Source: Bolinopsis microptera
Taxonomy: Eukaryota > Ctenophora > Tentaculata > Lobata > Bolinopsidae
DNA: 64,000 bases
Direction: 5' to 3'
Assembly (NCBI RefSeq): GCF_026151205.1
Contig: NC_087084.1
Span: 14,526,235 to 14,590,234 of the forward strand
Below, piece after piece: positions 12,484 through 24,403 of the stretch (positions are counted from its first letter, which is position 1; every line of letters starts with the position of its first letter). The notes under the pieces were generated by a model that did no database searches, had not been told where the DNA came from, and saw nothing but the letters and a program-made list of their open reading frames with translations. The translations under genes and the position numbers were made by a program.

Positions 12484-13329
12484 ATGGGACTCTTTATACT
12501 GCGCACGAAAGAAAAGAACGTACAACTCGTCTCCCAGAAGTCCGCAGCGACAGGCGAGCACCATCCACACCGACAAACCACGTCCGAGGTCTCGGCAATC
12601 GACATGCCGACCTACCAAGTAGTGCTCATAGAGTGGACCGCTAACGTAACTAGCGTTAGTTTCGGTCAAACTATCGTTCACGCACCGAACCACATCGAAC
12701 CCGACGGAATTCTATACCGCAAGCCGCCGATGGGTCTACCTTTTTTGAGTCTCTTAGAAGCTCTGGCGATTCCTGAGGTGGGAACCGACAAGTTGGTGGA
12801 AACCATGGAGGCCTTCCAAGTTCAGACGCTACGCCTACAACAGGAACGCAAACAAATTGAGGAACTAATGGCGACGCACCAGCCCATCAAGGGTACCATC
12901 GAAAGGATCAAGTCAATTCCACGATACCTAAAGATCGCTGCGTGGATTGCAGCAATCCTCGTCTTCCTCTTCCTGGCCAACATGATCAAGGGTATCATCG
13001 CGCCAAACGCGAGCTGTTCGGATTGCTGCCCGAGGATTCGCCGAGACTCGGGGCCACCACGATCATGGAGTCGGGCGAACATTATACCAGCAGAACCAGA
13101 GCGCCTTACACGTTCGGCTAGCCACATCTCCTTGATGATAAACGCAGGTGATAAACCTCCGACTGCGCCAACACCCCCGATGCTGGAAGAGAAATATAGA
13201 CTGGAAACGTTGCCACGAAACTACGGGGCACCATACCTACAAGGGTACAGACCCATTTATCCCGACGTTCCAACCACCGCCGCTGCACCAGGGACCGCAT
13301 TACCAGCGCTTAACGAGACGAGTATCTAA
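12484..13329 (+). CDS. Env-like transmembrane ORF of the Gypsy-type element
   Basis: A 281-residue ORF downstream of integrase. Residues about 110-135 are rich in charged residues and may be helical (LQQERKQIEELMATHQ). A hydrophobic stretch at about 142-166 (YLKIAAWIAAILVFLFLANM) looks like a single membrane anchor, followed by a Cys-containing, Arg-rich and Pro-rich tail. Position and topology fit the C-terminal part of an envelope-like ORF3 seen in errantivirus-type Gypsy elements. No signal peptide or furin-like site is visible, so the ectodomain is probably truncated. A structural accessory ORF without entry function is the alternative. The assignment rests on position and topology, not on a recognised domain. 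Confidence 0.5.
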   Translation: MGLFILRTKEKNVQLVSQKSAATGEHHPHRQTTSEVSAIDMPTYQVVLIEWTANVTSVSFGQTIVHAPNHIEPDGILYRKPPMGLPFLSLLEALAIPEVGTDKLVETMEAFQVQTLRLQQERKQIEELMATHQPIKGTIERIKSIPRYLKIAAWIAAILVFLFLANMIKGIIAPNASCSDCCPRIRRDSGPPRSWSRANIIPAEPERLTRSASHISLMINAGDKPPTAPTPPMLEEKYRLETLPRNYGAPYLQGYRPIYPDVPTTAAAPGTALPALNETSI

Positions 13330-15422
13330 GCATTATGTCACGCTTGTTCGAGATTGAACATAGTATACTACGCAGCACGATTTTAACACTTGATCTTAAG
13401 CACTAATTTTTATACAAATAACGTCGTAATGGCGTAACGACCCCACTATTGGGCTAAATATATATTATCTTTTAAATCTAATCTCGCGGTTGTTGCCAGA
13501 GTATCCCTGCAGTACTGATTAATTCGGTGCCGTGGTGAGCTGTGTTAATGACCGCGATATTGCTCGGTAAGCATGTTCGATCTCTTCAGGACCTACGCCA
13601 TGTTATACGAATCCATGTAGTAGTGTAGGTCCTCAGAACCAATATCTTCTTTCGGGTTACTAACCTGAATTCTTTTCAGTATCACAAGCCGCTGGGACGC
13701 AACGGTGACTATCACGGGTGATAAACGACGCAACGCAGCCCCCTCGATCGCGTCAGTATAACATTACTGATTGGAGACGCAATTACGACCTTCGCAACGA
13801 CAGACTCCTACCACCCTATGGAGCAACCCCGACTGATGTTGTACCTGTTACAACTTCCCGTCATGGACTCGAATGAACTCGATCACGGACAATATATTAT
13901 AATGTTGTGAGAATATAGACGATAGCGTAAATTAAATAGTCACGTGCTGAGCACGATCGAAATTACTATTCATTTGAAAGTTTGAAGATACGTAGCTAGG
14001 CGCAGTTAAATTATTTTAAACAGCTCCCGAGATGATGGGGTTTAAGATAGTAATGTACGTGAATATACGTATTTTTAATTCGACGTTGATCAGGACCACG
14101 TGGAACGAAGTAGTTACACCAGAGGCAGACGCCGCCTTCTTTTAGAAAAATTACGCAATTATATTAACCGAAAGTTTAGATGATCGACCTTTATAGCGTC
14201 GCATGTCAATGATAGACATTTTTAATTTAAATGGCCCTCTAGTCCGTGTAGGAAAACCGCAGACTCCTTACCTTGGAATCCTTCTGAAAGATGGAACTTC
14301 TAAAACAGCTGTTGGAGCACCCGCCCCTAACACTACTGGCACCTTACCTGTTGACGAGGACGTCAACTCTAAAAAAGAAGAAAGCTGTAAGAAACCCCGA
14401 TTGGTGATAAGATGCCAGTATATTACAGTATTCACGCCGAATGCTCGTGATACTTCGCTTATACAGTGCCCATCGGAGACGTAATCATTATACGTGGCCT
14501 TAAACTTCTACCCCGTTCCAGTATCTTCTAGAACAAGTTTTCCCGCTCTGACCGTTGGCGATGTCCAACTACCTTATCTACTCAACGTACCAATTCCCAT
14601 GGAACGGAGCTCCGACCGCCCCACGATGATAGTCCGCCCCTAATTAACTGGAAATCGGAGACGGAATCAAGGGAACTTGGCATTGGACCCGGGGTCAGAC
14701 GCGCCGAGATGCAGAGATCCAGATCACTTCTCTTACAGGCATTTACGCGACGCAGCTCAGCTCCCGCAGAGTTCAGCCCCCACGGACCCTGGATCTAGAG
14801 GACCACGCCGCTATCGCAGATCTCAGGATGCCGACTAGGAGAACTCATACCTCGGATTAGCTCTCAGCAGTTGCAGAAGGACCTCGCTACTTCAGATGCC
14901 GGCCCGTCCGGAGACTTCTCTCCTGCTAACGCTACTTCCCTATCGACAACTGGGTGAGTACTCCTAGAGTGGCCTTAGACTATAACGTGTTAAATTATTC
15001 TATCGCTAACGAATGCTATATATATCCAATGCTTAGTTTATTTACCTTGATGTCAGAAGCTCCATTCTGGCCCCTTAAATAAGTGTACTTCACTAGACTT
15101 AAAACATACAAGTACGTGACCCACGAGTCACTAGCACAGGAGCAGTCCTGTGCTATAATTATCATTGACAGTGTTAAGACTGGGAGCTCTCGCGGTTCCC
15201 AGCATATAATCGTGGTGCAGGTGGTAATGCACCAGTCCATTGAGGTTGGGTGTCACTATATTAGTGGAACTGTACGATCCCTGACCCTGGTGAGACCTGA
15301 AGGAGGATATGGTCGAGGTAAGTGATAGCCCGCATCTCCTGGCTAATCAGGCATGATCATATTTCGAGAGCAGTAGGTACGCTCTCGTGGAGCCTATAAT
15401 AAGTATCCTGACCTAGGTTTTA
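13330..15422. other. Retroelement 3' flank and intergenic DNA
   Basis: A 3' LTR may lie in the first part, but I could not match it to a 5' copy. An inverted repeat GGACCTAC...GTAGGTCC occurs near 13594-13632. The ORF at 14203-14484 (+) has no recognisable domain. Nothing else is supported. Confidence 0.35.
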
Positions 15423-15862
15423 TTAGTGTGTTTCGGTCCACCCCTTTGTGGATATTATCGTTTCAACTGAGCGTTGTGTCTTACATTTGTCCACGAGGTA
15501 GAATGAGGTGGAGTCTCCTAGCTGCGTCCGAGGGTTGCATCTAAGCCAGAGAGAGTAGTAATACCTGAGGTAGTTTACTGTCTGGTAACGACACTGTGGA
15601 ACTACACTACCTGTACATTCAAGTTGATGATACCTGACAGGGTAGTTCTGCTGCCATTCGTAACTGCGACTATGGGTTAAGGCGCTGTAGGACTGGTAGC
15701 CTAACATCCGGCACATCCAGGTCAGGGTGGTAGAGCGAGATCCTACTCCACCGTAGTTAACTGTTCCTCCGTTAAGATCAAGAAGTCCGTAGTCAAATGT
15801 GTTAGGGATCATGTTGTAGGAGTTGGTGTGAACGAGATGGTAGTTGTAGATTGCTGCTGCAC
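15423..15862 (-). CDS. SRCR-like exon (partial, 3' end)
   Basis: On the minus strand an acceptor (GAGTATTTCAG) precedes an open exon from 15862 to the stop at 15423. The protein contains GLLDLNGGTVNYGGVG, then WMCRMLGYQSYSAL, then YEWQQNYPVRYHQLECTGS, PQCRYQ and LWLRC. This order resembles a scavenger receptor cysteine-rich domain (GRVEV...GTV...VVCRQLGY...CxGxE...C...C), with divergence between the first strand and CRxLGY. SRCR domains occur in secreted and membrane receptors for ligand binding. The upstream exons with signal peptide were not found. It may be a decayed gene, because I see only one exon. Confidence 0.45.
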
Positions 15863-16519
15863 CTGAAATACTCAATTGTTAAGGTGCTTTTAATGATGCA
15901 ACTTAATTATTTTAATTTCCTTCGTATTTTCATTTACAGTACTGGAATCTGGATACTTGACTATCAACAGGTGTTTTCACTACTAACAGGTCATTAACCG
16001 AACAAGAAGTGTGCCTCGTAATAGAGAGGACAAACTTGATTTCTAAATAATATATTCGCAATTTATGTCTTGCAATCTTTTTGATTGTGAATTTAATGTA
16101 TTTGTACTCTACAAGTACAAGTATAACTAAATATTAATAATTTATAAATGTCCCAATAAAAAAGCAACCACGTGATCAGTGTTAACGACTCAACAAAACG
16201 TAATTTATCGTTTACATTTTACAGGGTATGACCTCCCGAGTCAGTGAAAAATGTTTCAAGTCTCTAGTTTATTTGAGTAGAGTGTGGCAGCCGCATGAAG
16301 TTTTTTGCAAACTGTCTCATATCTTTCTCTTTTTAAAGCTGTTGTCTTGTTATTTTATTTAAGTGAAGATCGTGTAATGCTGAGCTTTGATGTGTTTAAA
16401 ATGCAAATGAGGTGGGCAATGAGCAATTTATTGCGGGTGTCATGTGATGAATGGGTACCCGACAACATGATCGGCTACTAGTTGAGCTACTGACTAATAA
16501 TAATTATTTATGTCCATAA
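15863..16519. other. Intron/intergenic, nothing recognised
   Basis: AT-rich sequence upstream of the SRCR-like exon. It would be intron if that gene is real. No repeat terminus or exon is supported. Confidence 0.3.
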
Positions 16520-16529
16520 ATCTTTATTA

Positions 16530-17400
16530 ACTACAGGAAGAAGTGATGGATACAGACGGCAAGGGGTAGGTTTAGTCCTCTCGAAGAAGACTAAATATTC
16601 AGTGGTTTCATACGATATCAGAACGTATTCTTGCAGCGAGGCTGCACAGTCGACATATCAACATTTCGATTGTGATAGCTTATGCCCAAACAGAGGATGC
16701 AGCAGGCGGGGTAAAAGATGACTTTTATCAGCAGTTATCTGGGGCATTTGATGAACTACCAGCTCATGACGTGAAGTTTTTACTCGGAGATCTAAATGCC
16801 TGCAGTGACCAAGATAACTCAGCTTGGTCCGGTGTGATTGGTAAGCATTCCCTTCACGTTTCATCAGATGACAACGGCCTTCGACTATTAGATTTCTGTA
16901 CGATACATCAGCTGACAATCGGTGGGACCCTTTTCCAACATCGTGATATTCATAAAGGTAGTTGGAGGTCCCCAGATGGCCGCACAGTAAATCAGATTGA
17001 CCGTCTGTATGGTCAATTTAGAGTCAAACTTATGGCAGTTCAAAAAATGAACGCGTCTCGTAGAATATCTCTAGCGATTGAGAATCTTAGAGATTAGTCA
17101 AAGGTTGAATATTACTGCATTGCTCTTCAAAATCGTTTTAGCTGCGCTACCAATGGAGGAGAATCTTGATGGAGAATGGACATTAGTTAGGGATACTATT
17201 AAAGAAGTGTCTATGGAGGTACTGGGTGAGCGCCCCCGGCGCAGAAAGCAGAAAGCAGCAGCATATGTCCAGGAAACTAAAAGCCTTATTGCAGAACGCA
17301 GTAAGATCAAACAGAAGGCTCCTAGTGACAGCAACATTGAACAACAGGAGTGAATATTTTCGGGCCAACAAACTTGTTAAAAAGAGCTGCAGGAAAGACG
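16530..17400 (+). pseudogene. LINE endonuclease and inter-domain remnant
   Basis: The sequence encodes RRQGVGLVLSKKTKYSVVSYD in one frame and then, after a frameshift, HSRHINISIVIAYAQTEDAA, FLLGDLNA, GLRLLDFCTIHQLTIGGT and GSWRSPDGRTVNQIDRL. These are the hallmark blocks of the apurinic-like endonuclease of RTE/craniofacial-type LINEs (YAPT..., GDFNA, LxxxC...NT.F, WxSPDG...IDY). 17078-17353 continues as the linker between endonuclease and RT. Several frame changes show it is dead. It probably belongs with the RT remnants at 18577-20334, separated by a minisatellite and unassignable sequence. Confidence 0.75.
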
Positions 17401-17879
17401 ACGTCTTATTCCCCCCTTTACCGGACCACGTGGTTTTCTTTCAGGACGATCTAACTGCTCAGGACACGACTTTGTTCTCACCGGCTGGGTCTTGGTAAGA
17501 TCTTGCGGAATTATATAGTGATGAGCAGACGCAACTTTATACCTCTGCCCCGAACGGGTACTACTTCCGCCGGAGGGTCTGCGAAGACACTCGCAAAAAT
17601 CAGACTGTTCTCGAACATTGAGAGGCAAAGGAGCGGTATGATTATAAGTGTTATTGTTCCCGTCTTGAACACTACGATAAACGTTCCTAAACTTAGAACA
17701 CAGCTCAGTGAGGGTACCCGAACAGCTGTAACGATTCGCTTTTCCTTTTCTGGTGTTAAACTGGGAATTTGACTCATTTTTGTGCTTTATAATACAGCCA
17801 TCTCACCGTTCAAGTGTCTGAGATTTTAAGAATATTTGGTTGTTAGATTTAATGGAGGTGATCGAGACGTGTGGGGCAC

Positions 17880-18085
17880 AAGAGGAAAAGTGTAAGATGC
17901 TTGCGGAGTATTATAAGATGATTGCGGAGTAGTGTAAGATGCCTGTGGAGTAGTGTAAGATGCCTGCGGAGTAGTGTAAGATGCCTGCGGAGTAGTGCAA
18001 GATGCCTGTGGAGTAGTGTTAAATGATTGCGGAGTAGTGTAAGAAGCCTGCGGAGTAGAATAAGAGACCTGCGGAGGCTGGTGAC
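17880..18085. repeat. 21-bp minisatellite
   Basis: About nine copies of a 21-bp unit of the form GTGTAAGATGCCTGCGGAGTA with point changes. On the minus strand it yields a repetitive SYTTPQA peptide in a 93-codon frame, which I regard as an artefact of the repeat. Confidence 0.9.
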
Positions 18086-18576
18086 TATCTTTGTTACCGT
18101 GGATCACAACAACAGCCCCATCAGTATGATGGTAAACATTTTAACCTTCATAGACATCAAGATCACATTGTTCGCTACTTTTTGACTTGGGAGTACCTTT
18201 CATGAGACGTCTTGTTGGAGAACGGGTACCATGTCATCCAGCTGGAGATGTTCTGCTTAAATCTGATCAGTGCGAATTTGTAGTAATCCGTCTTTTAAAT
18301 ATATCCAAATTTTAAACGTGGTATAAAACTACATATGACAAAATATTGCTAAAAACTGCATGAAATTACTAAAAAATACCATGTACAGCCCCCGAATGTG
18401 TCAGACAAGCGCACAAGTTGATCATTCTATTGACAATTGACTTCCTTGTTGGACCTCCGAAAGTCAAAAACATGAACAGTAAATAAAGCCGATATACAGA
18501 TATAAGATAAAAATAATTCATAGATTGGGAGTTATAATTAGATGATATCTATTAATATTACAAAATACTATAAAGT

Positions 18577-20334
18577 TTGAGGAAGCCTCATCAGTACAGC
18601 GACGATCCAACTGTCGTTAAACTTTCAGCAGAGAGAAAGTCCCTCCAGCAAGAATGTAGCCTCACAGAGATAAGTGACAGGAGTGACCTCAGAAAAAGAA
18701 TCAACCATCTCAAACGTACCATCAAAAAGAGGTTGAAAACTATCAACGAGGCCACAGCTAACGCCCTAGTAGATGTCATCAACAACACCGACAGCTGCAG
18801 AAGCATGTTTGAAGCGAATAGAACATTGGCCCAGTGTAGGATGAAGAAAGACGGAGTGACTGTCCACGATGCAGACGGCAACACCTTAGGTTCTGACTCA
18901 TTAAAAGCAGAAGCTATTAAAGAATACTTTAATAATGAGTTCAATGACAAAGATGAACCCCACCTCCCAGCATTCATAGACCCTCCTGGAAGCCTCCTCT
19001 GTCCCATAACACCTGAAGAAGTTGGCCGTGCTGTTATGAAGCTGAAATCCGGTAGAGCGTGTGGCCCTGACGGTATACCTAATGAGCTTATGAAAGCTGC
19101 TGGATATCCCCTCCACTGTGAGTTGGCTAGGATCTAAAATCTCTCCTTTAAGACCAACACATACATCCCAGCTATTGGAGAAGGTATCCTGACACCCCTT
19201 CAGAAGCCAGGAAAACCCCGAGGTCCGGTAAAGTCTATCCGGCCCCTCACATTGCTAAATGGAACTAGAAAAGTCTTATCCCTCGTAGCCTTGAACAGAA
19301 TCAATTGCCACGTTGATATGTACACTGGACCTTGGCAGGCGGCATACAAGCAGGGTCGCAGTTGTGCTGACCTGGTTTGGTCTCAGAGAATGTTGACATC
19401 AGTGGTTACCAGGCGCGAGTTTGAGTATAGTAAAATCAACATTGACATGACCGCTGCGTTTAATACTATCCGCAGACAGACCATCATCAATTGATGCAGG
19501 ATGCTCTAGAGACGACATTCGCCTAGTTCAGTACCTCCTCTCAAATACAAAGCTCTAGGTGACGGTCTACAGAGCTGAGTCTGGTGAATTTGTGATTAAT
19601 ATTGGAGCTTACCAGGGAGACAGTCTGGCAGGTAAAGTGTTTACATTGACCCTTGCCGGTGTCCTGGATTACATCAGAGCCGTGATCAGTGTCACGATTC
19701 CTAGACCGAACCCCCCCCCCAGTCTCTAATAGAGGCATCCCGTTAAAGTCCGCCTATGCTGACGATGCTGAGCTTCTTAGTGAAGATGGTCCGAGCCTGG
19801 TGAAGATACTAGAGATTGCCAGTAACATACTAAAGGATTGGAGTCTCTTTGTTAACGAATAGAAAGCTGAAGCTGTACGAAGCTCTTGTCACTTCAATGT
19901 TGTTGTATAATTGTAGCAGCTGGGCTGCTCCTGAAACCGTAATGGCATCTGTTGACGTTCTTCAAAGGAAGCATCTGAGACAGATAATCAACACCTATTG
20001 GCCTACGTTTATCAGTAACGAGAACTTATATAAGAGATGTAATGTCAGACCCCTTACTGAAAGGATCAAGAAAGCAAGATGGAAGATGCTTGGGCACGTT
20101 CTCAGAAGCGGTGATGACACTCCCGCTTTCTTATCTTTCAGATTTGCATGTTTAGGATGTCTTGACTACAAAGGAAAGAGGGGCAGACCTCGTTCAAATT
20201 TATTTGATTTATTATTAAAAGACATTATGACAAATAACATTATTGTGATTGTAAATAAAAGATTTAGTTTATGTAATTTCAACGATTTAGTGTACAAAGC
20301 TCATGATAGACGTTTATGGAGAAGCTATGGGTGA
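18577..20334 (+). pseudogene. RTE-like LINE reverse transcriptase remnant
   Basis: The first block has KAEAIKEYFNNEF then TPEEVGRAVMKLKSGRACGPDGIPNELMK, the classic pre-RT/RT0 signature of LINE ORF2. It continues with TPLQKPGKPRGP, RPLTLLNGTRKVLS, YKQGRSCADLVW and INIDMTAAFNTIRR (RT motif A region), AYQGDSL (motif B) and YADDAELL (motif C, YADD). The last block (19849-20334) is the C-terminal domain (YEALVTSMLLYNCSSW, WKMLGHVLRS, GKRGRPRSN). At least four stops or frame changes interrupt it. The retrotransposon no longer codes for a functional enzyme. Confidence 0.85.
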
Positions 20335-20561
20335 GTCGAGACTACTCGGCCACTCGATTTTACGATTTATTTTTTATTATCTTGTGTTTGCTGTATATAG
20401 TTGATTAATAAACATCCGCGTACATATAATATAAGTTTTATGAGGTTTTAACAACTAACATTTTTATTTAATTGCCCTTTTCTGTAACATTTGTTTCTGT
20501 AAAATACAAATTTTGAAAATTTATTTTGATAAAGGAGCAAATTTGATATTTTATCAATTTA

Positions 20562-20906
20562 TTGCATCAACCTATCTCTCTGACAAGTTTATTCCAAACA
20601 AGTTCCAGAGCATGTAGCCAAACTATGCGGGTCCCCCGACACAAACTTGAAATTTCTAAACACAATTTTGTCTTCAAAGGTACGACTATATGGAACAGTT
20701 TGGTTGATGAAATATTCGACAAATGCACTCCTAATGAAAACAATGTCATGGTCCCTGGCTCTAGTAAATTTTCCGACCTTTCTTCCCCCATCTCAATTAT
20801 CAAGAGCCGTATCAAAAAGCTCTTACTTGAAACCCAGCAATTGACAACACCTGGGCGTGAAATTGAGTGGCTCCCCCTAAATAGCTGGGGCATTGAACCA
20901 GCTTAG
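20562..20906 (+). pseudogene. LINE ORF2 C-terminal fragment (CR1/L2-like)
   Basis: A 114-residue frame includes HNFVFKGTTIWNSLVDEIF followed by a Lys-rich ISIIKSRIKKLL block. This matches the extreme C-terminus of CR1/L2/Rex-type LINE ORF2 (xSFxxxGxxxWNxLPxxI...FKxxLKxYL). It is a different family from the RTE-like remnant immediately upstream, and nothing upstream of it in frame is recognisable, so it is a 5'-truncated copy. Confidence 0.6.
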
Positions 20907-22274
20907 TCAATCAGCATCCCATCCCTTGCATACAACTAATTACAAAAGCGCTAATTATACCTGTTTCAAAAGCATCCTGTCTGGAAGTTCCCTGACTGCC
21001 GTGTGAATCTCTGGATCTATTTTTGGATCTATTTTTATATTGATATGATTTTTATATACCTATATATTCCTCGCATAATTTCCATGTCCGCCTGAACAAA
21101 CCTGGCACCATCAAATCCTACTCTAGAAACCCCAGAACTCATCAAGCCTAGTCTGAATTCAAAACTAGTTGACCAGCTACGTACAGTTTCCTGGACAACT
21201 GGAACCTTTTGGGCCATGCACAAGCCAATAGCATGTATGGTCCTGTAGTGGGGTCTCCTTGTCCTTGGATCTGTGTTTTGATCCGTCTTTTCTTAAAATT
21301 TTCCATTTGTGTCACTTAGAATCACCTTTTAAAATGTTAATCGACACCACTGGTCCTAGTTAAATTTAGCCATGGCACGACTACTCGAACGTAACAGTTA
21401 AATAGGTGTGACATACTATTATATTCTTATAATTATATCATATGAATTGATTGCACTGCTAATAAATAAAATACTTTGTTTTACTAAATACTTTGTTTTA
21501 CTAGTTTGATCTCAGTATTTACAACAATTCATCTAGTTTGATTGATTCAAAGGGAAACAAATTCCTCTGTTACTTGTTGTGATGTTCAATGTGGATATTT
21601 CGTGGGATGATCAGGTGGAAACTGAAAATTGTCTTGCAGGGTTGCTGTATCGCGATTGTTCTGATTTGCCTTTGTATCACGTTGTTTCAGTATAGTCCTG
21701 AAGATACAGGAGGAGCCGCGATACAGGGGGTGAGGGGGAGCCACGCACTCGTGCGCGGCAGGTCATACAACGTATGACAAATTTGCCTCGTGATCCAATT
21801 TATTGTCACACGGCAGAGTACACGTGCACATGACCCCGACCACCCTGTGCACGTGACCCCGACCACCCTGTGCACGTGACCCCGACCACCCTGTGCACGT
21901 GACTGGTGACCCCGACTACCCTGTGCACGTGACCCCGACCACCCTGTGCTTGTTGATTAGTCACATGTAAAATGTAAATACCACAGTTTCGATCCTCACG
22001 ACTGTCTTCGTAGTTTGTAACTCATGAATATCACTACTGCAGATCTTCAATCAGCTTCTTGAAAATACGTTTGCCGAGTCGGTTTTCGTGTTGATGATTT
22101 GTACATGACATTGATTCACGATGTCAATCCTTCCCAGCTCGGCGAGGCCCAGTGGTGCATCTCGCCGATCTACGGAAGGTTGCGAGAAGATACGCGACCC
22201 AGTAGTGCATCACGCTACAATACATGACATTACCTCTACTTTACTCACTTCTAACAGTAACACCGCTCTTTATA
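20907..22274. other. Intergenic
   Basis: No exon is supported. It contains the 23-bp minisatellite listed separately (21829-21950) and anonymous AT-rich DNA. Confidence 0.4.
21829..21950. repeat. 23-bp minisatellite containing CACGTG
   Basis: About five copies of ACCCCGACCACCCTGTGCACGTG, each bearing a CACGTG palindrome. One copy has a small GTGACTGGTG expansion near 21900. Confidence 0.9.
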
Positions 22275-23393
22275 TTACCTTACTCGGGATTATTACGACG
22301 GGTTTATTAACGACCGGTTAAAATATGGTTCGGGAAAAATATGGCGAAATTGCTCAAAACCCACCACATTTTCCCGGTCGCCATTTTACCGGTGTCCAAC
22401 CTTTCAATTTTAGATTCAAAAATTTTGTCTCAGATGTAAATTTCCTTATTAGAGATAAGCAAGTTTAGAAATTTTCGCATTGCTAAAACTTGTGAAACAA
22501 GTCGAATTATCAATAATTGTTGAAAGTAGACAGAAATAATGACTCGTGGTTAATCAAACTAGAAGGAAAATAATTTTTAACATTAGAAGCGTAACAACCA
22601 GATCGATATTAAGATAAAGGGATAGCTGTTTAGTCTTCCAATAAGTTGTAATCATCTTCGTTATCTTCATCTGGATCATCCCTTTCATCATCCCCCCTTT
22701 TCTGAGCCTGGAACTCGTAATCATATGCCGCTCTTAGGAGTACCTTCATTTTGTCAGCTAAAGGTGCGACAGCTTTGAACGTTGCCTATAACTTGATTTC
22801 CAACCCACCACTTGGAATATTTTTGGTAGTCTAGCACTCTAGCAAATTCGTTGTTTTGAATTAGCATTAAATGTTTACGTGTATCAAATAGCCATTATGA
22901 CCCAATTTGTAGAAAATCTTCGAAAGAATGCATCGTTCACATTGTTTAGAATTATGAATAAATGACTGATGAAACTGATTCATGTTATTGACAGTTTTAA
23001 TTAATTCAAGTTTTAATTTAACTGTTACTTTTACTTTGAGTCCTATTTCATTATGTAGAGATAGTCAATACCTAAGAAATTAAAAATTGGCCTATTTAAA
23101 TCAACTTTGACAATAAGGATATATGACAAGAATTGGGCAAAAAGGCGAATTTTTTGCAATTTTAGCCAAATGAAGTCGAAAAACCTACAGCAAGTGTCCC
23201 AATAGTCTTCTTTAGTGAATATAAGACAACGATTAAAATATGAGCACCCATACCCCTTGGGAACCCTAAAAGCTGAGACGGCGGGTTTATTAACGACTAA
23301 ACGACCGGTGAAAATGTGGTTCGGGAAAAATATGGCGAAATTACCCTAAACCCACCACTTTATCCCGGTCATAATAATCCCGAGTAAGGTAGC
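22275..23393. mobile_element. TIR element with CCTTACTCGGGATTATTA termini
   Basis: The left end reads TACCTTACTCGGGATTATTA and the right end is its inverted complement, giving a ~1.1-kb unit apparently flanked by TA. Each end also holds a partly self-complementary ~80-bp subterminal block (GGTTCGGGAAAAATATGGCGAAATT) present in the same orientation at both ends. The shared CCTTAC start links it to the element at 62761-63488, so both probably belong to one TA-target family. Confidence 0.65.
22630..22785 (-). CDS. Possible terminal exon, acidic C-terminus
   Basis: A 52-codon open stretch follows an AG at 22786 (minus strand) and ends in TAA at 22630. It encodes ATFKAVAPLADKMKVLL and then a strongly acidic tail (DDERDDPDEDNEDD) ending NLLED. 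It lies inside the TIR element 22275-23393, so it may be the last exon of that element's transposase or a captured gene. The acceptor has no good pyrimidine tract. I do not recognise the family. Confidence 0.3.
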   Translation of the reverse strand, partial: ATFKAVAPLADKMKVLLRAAYDYEFQAQKRGDDERDDPDEDNEDDYNLLED

Positions 23394-23689
23394 TAGAAGT
23401 AGAGAGTTGAAGGGAATCAGAGGAACAGACGGATGGTATAGATAAATCTTAAATGGGATGTTCTGATCTGGTGATGTTGCATGTTGGCATTGTCAATCAT
23501 TCCCAGAAAATCTTACTGGCTGGCGGTGTTACTAGCTAGGTGATTTAATTTAAACAGACAGCTTGAGCTCGTGCGCAACATTAAGCATGATTTGCACGCG
23601 TGGCGCATTCTAATGTTCAAGCAGCTAGCACGTGACACTTTTCTGGAGATTTGAAGATAACTCAAAATCTACGTTGTCTTAAATTTTCC

Positions 23690-24290
23690 ACCTGGAGGGG
23701 GGGGGGGGGGGGGGACGTTACTTTTACAAAACGAACATGTTGCAAAAAACCGGAAGTCGCTATCTCTTTTAATTTTGAAGTTAGGCCCTGGCCAGTAAGG
23801 TTTCCTGGGTTTAACTTAAACAGTGACAAATTTGAATTTAATTTAAATTTATCTTAGATCATAGTAACAAACTGAAGTGTAGCACAGTTTACCTGCCATA
23901 CTATAAGTTATATCTTGATGTAAGCTAGTATTAGTAAGGTATCTTGATACAAGCAAACTACAGTGAAATTCTATTTTGGACTGCCTTATTTAACTTGAAC
24001 AGTGACAAATTTAAATTTAATTTAAATTTATCACAGATCATAGTAACAGACTGAAGTGTAGCACAGTTTCCCTACCATACTATAAGTTATATCTTGATGC
24101 AAGCTAGTTTTAGTAAGGTATCTTGATGCAAGCAAACTATAGTGAAATTCTTTATTTGGGTACTGCCTTATTTAACTTGAACAGTGACAAATTTAAATTT
24201 AATTTAAATTTATCACAGATCATAGTAACAGACTGAAGTGTAGCACAGTTTACCTACCATACGAGACTACAGATATATCTTGATACAAGT
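23690..24290. repeat. Poly-G tract and three ~180-bp tandem units
   Basis: A run of about 20 G lies at 23695-23714. Three degenerate copies (starting near 23819, 23998 and 24179) share CAGTGACAAATTTAAATTTA and the block CTGAAGTGTAGCACAGTTT. The spacing is about 180 bp. No coding signal is seen. Confidence 0.8.
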
Positions 24291-24403
24291 AAGCAGACAA
24301 GGAGGAATGTTGAGCCCAAATGAAATGAGCACAGCCGTCCTTATATAGCTGCTCCACTTCCAGTTCACTAACATTCAGTTCTCTTTAAGTTTAAGTTCTT
24401 TGT

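Noticed and set aside
9893-13330. Complete Gypsy provirus
   Set aside because: Protease and most of RT are missing, integrase has stops and a core deletion, and no matching LTR pair was found.
17826-18107. SYTTPQA repeat protein on the minus strand
   Set aside because: It is a translation of the 21-bp minisatellite within a dead LINE region.
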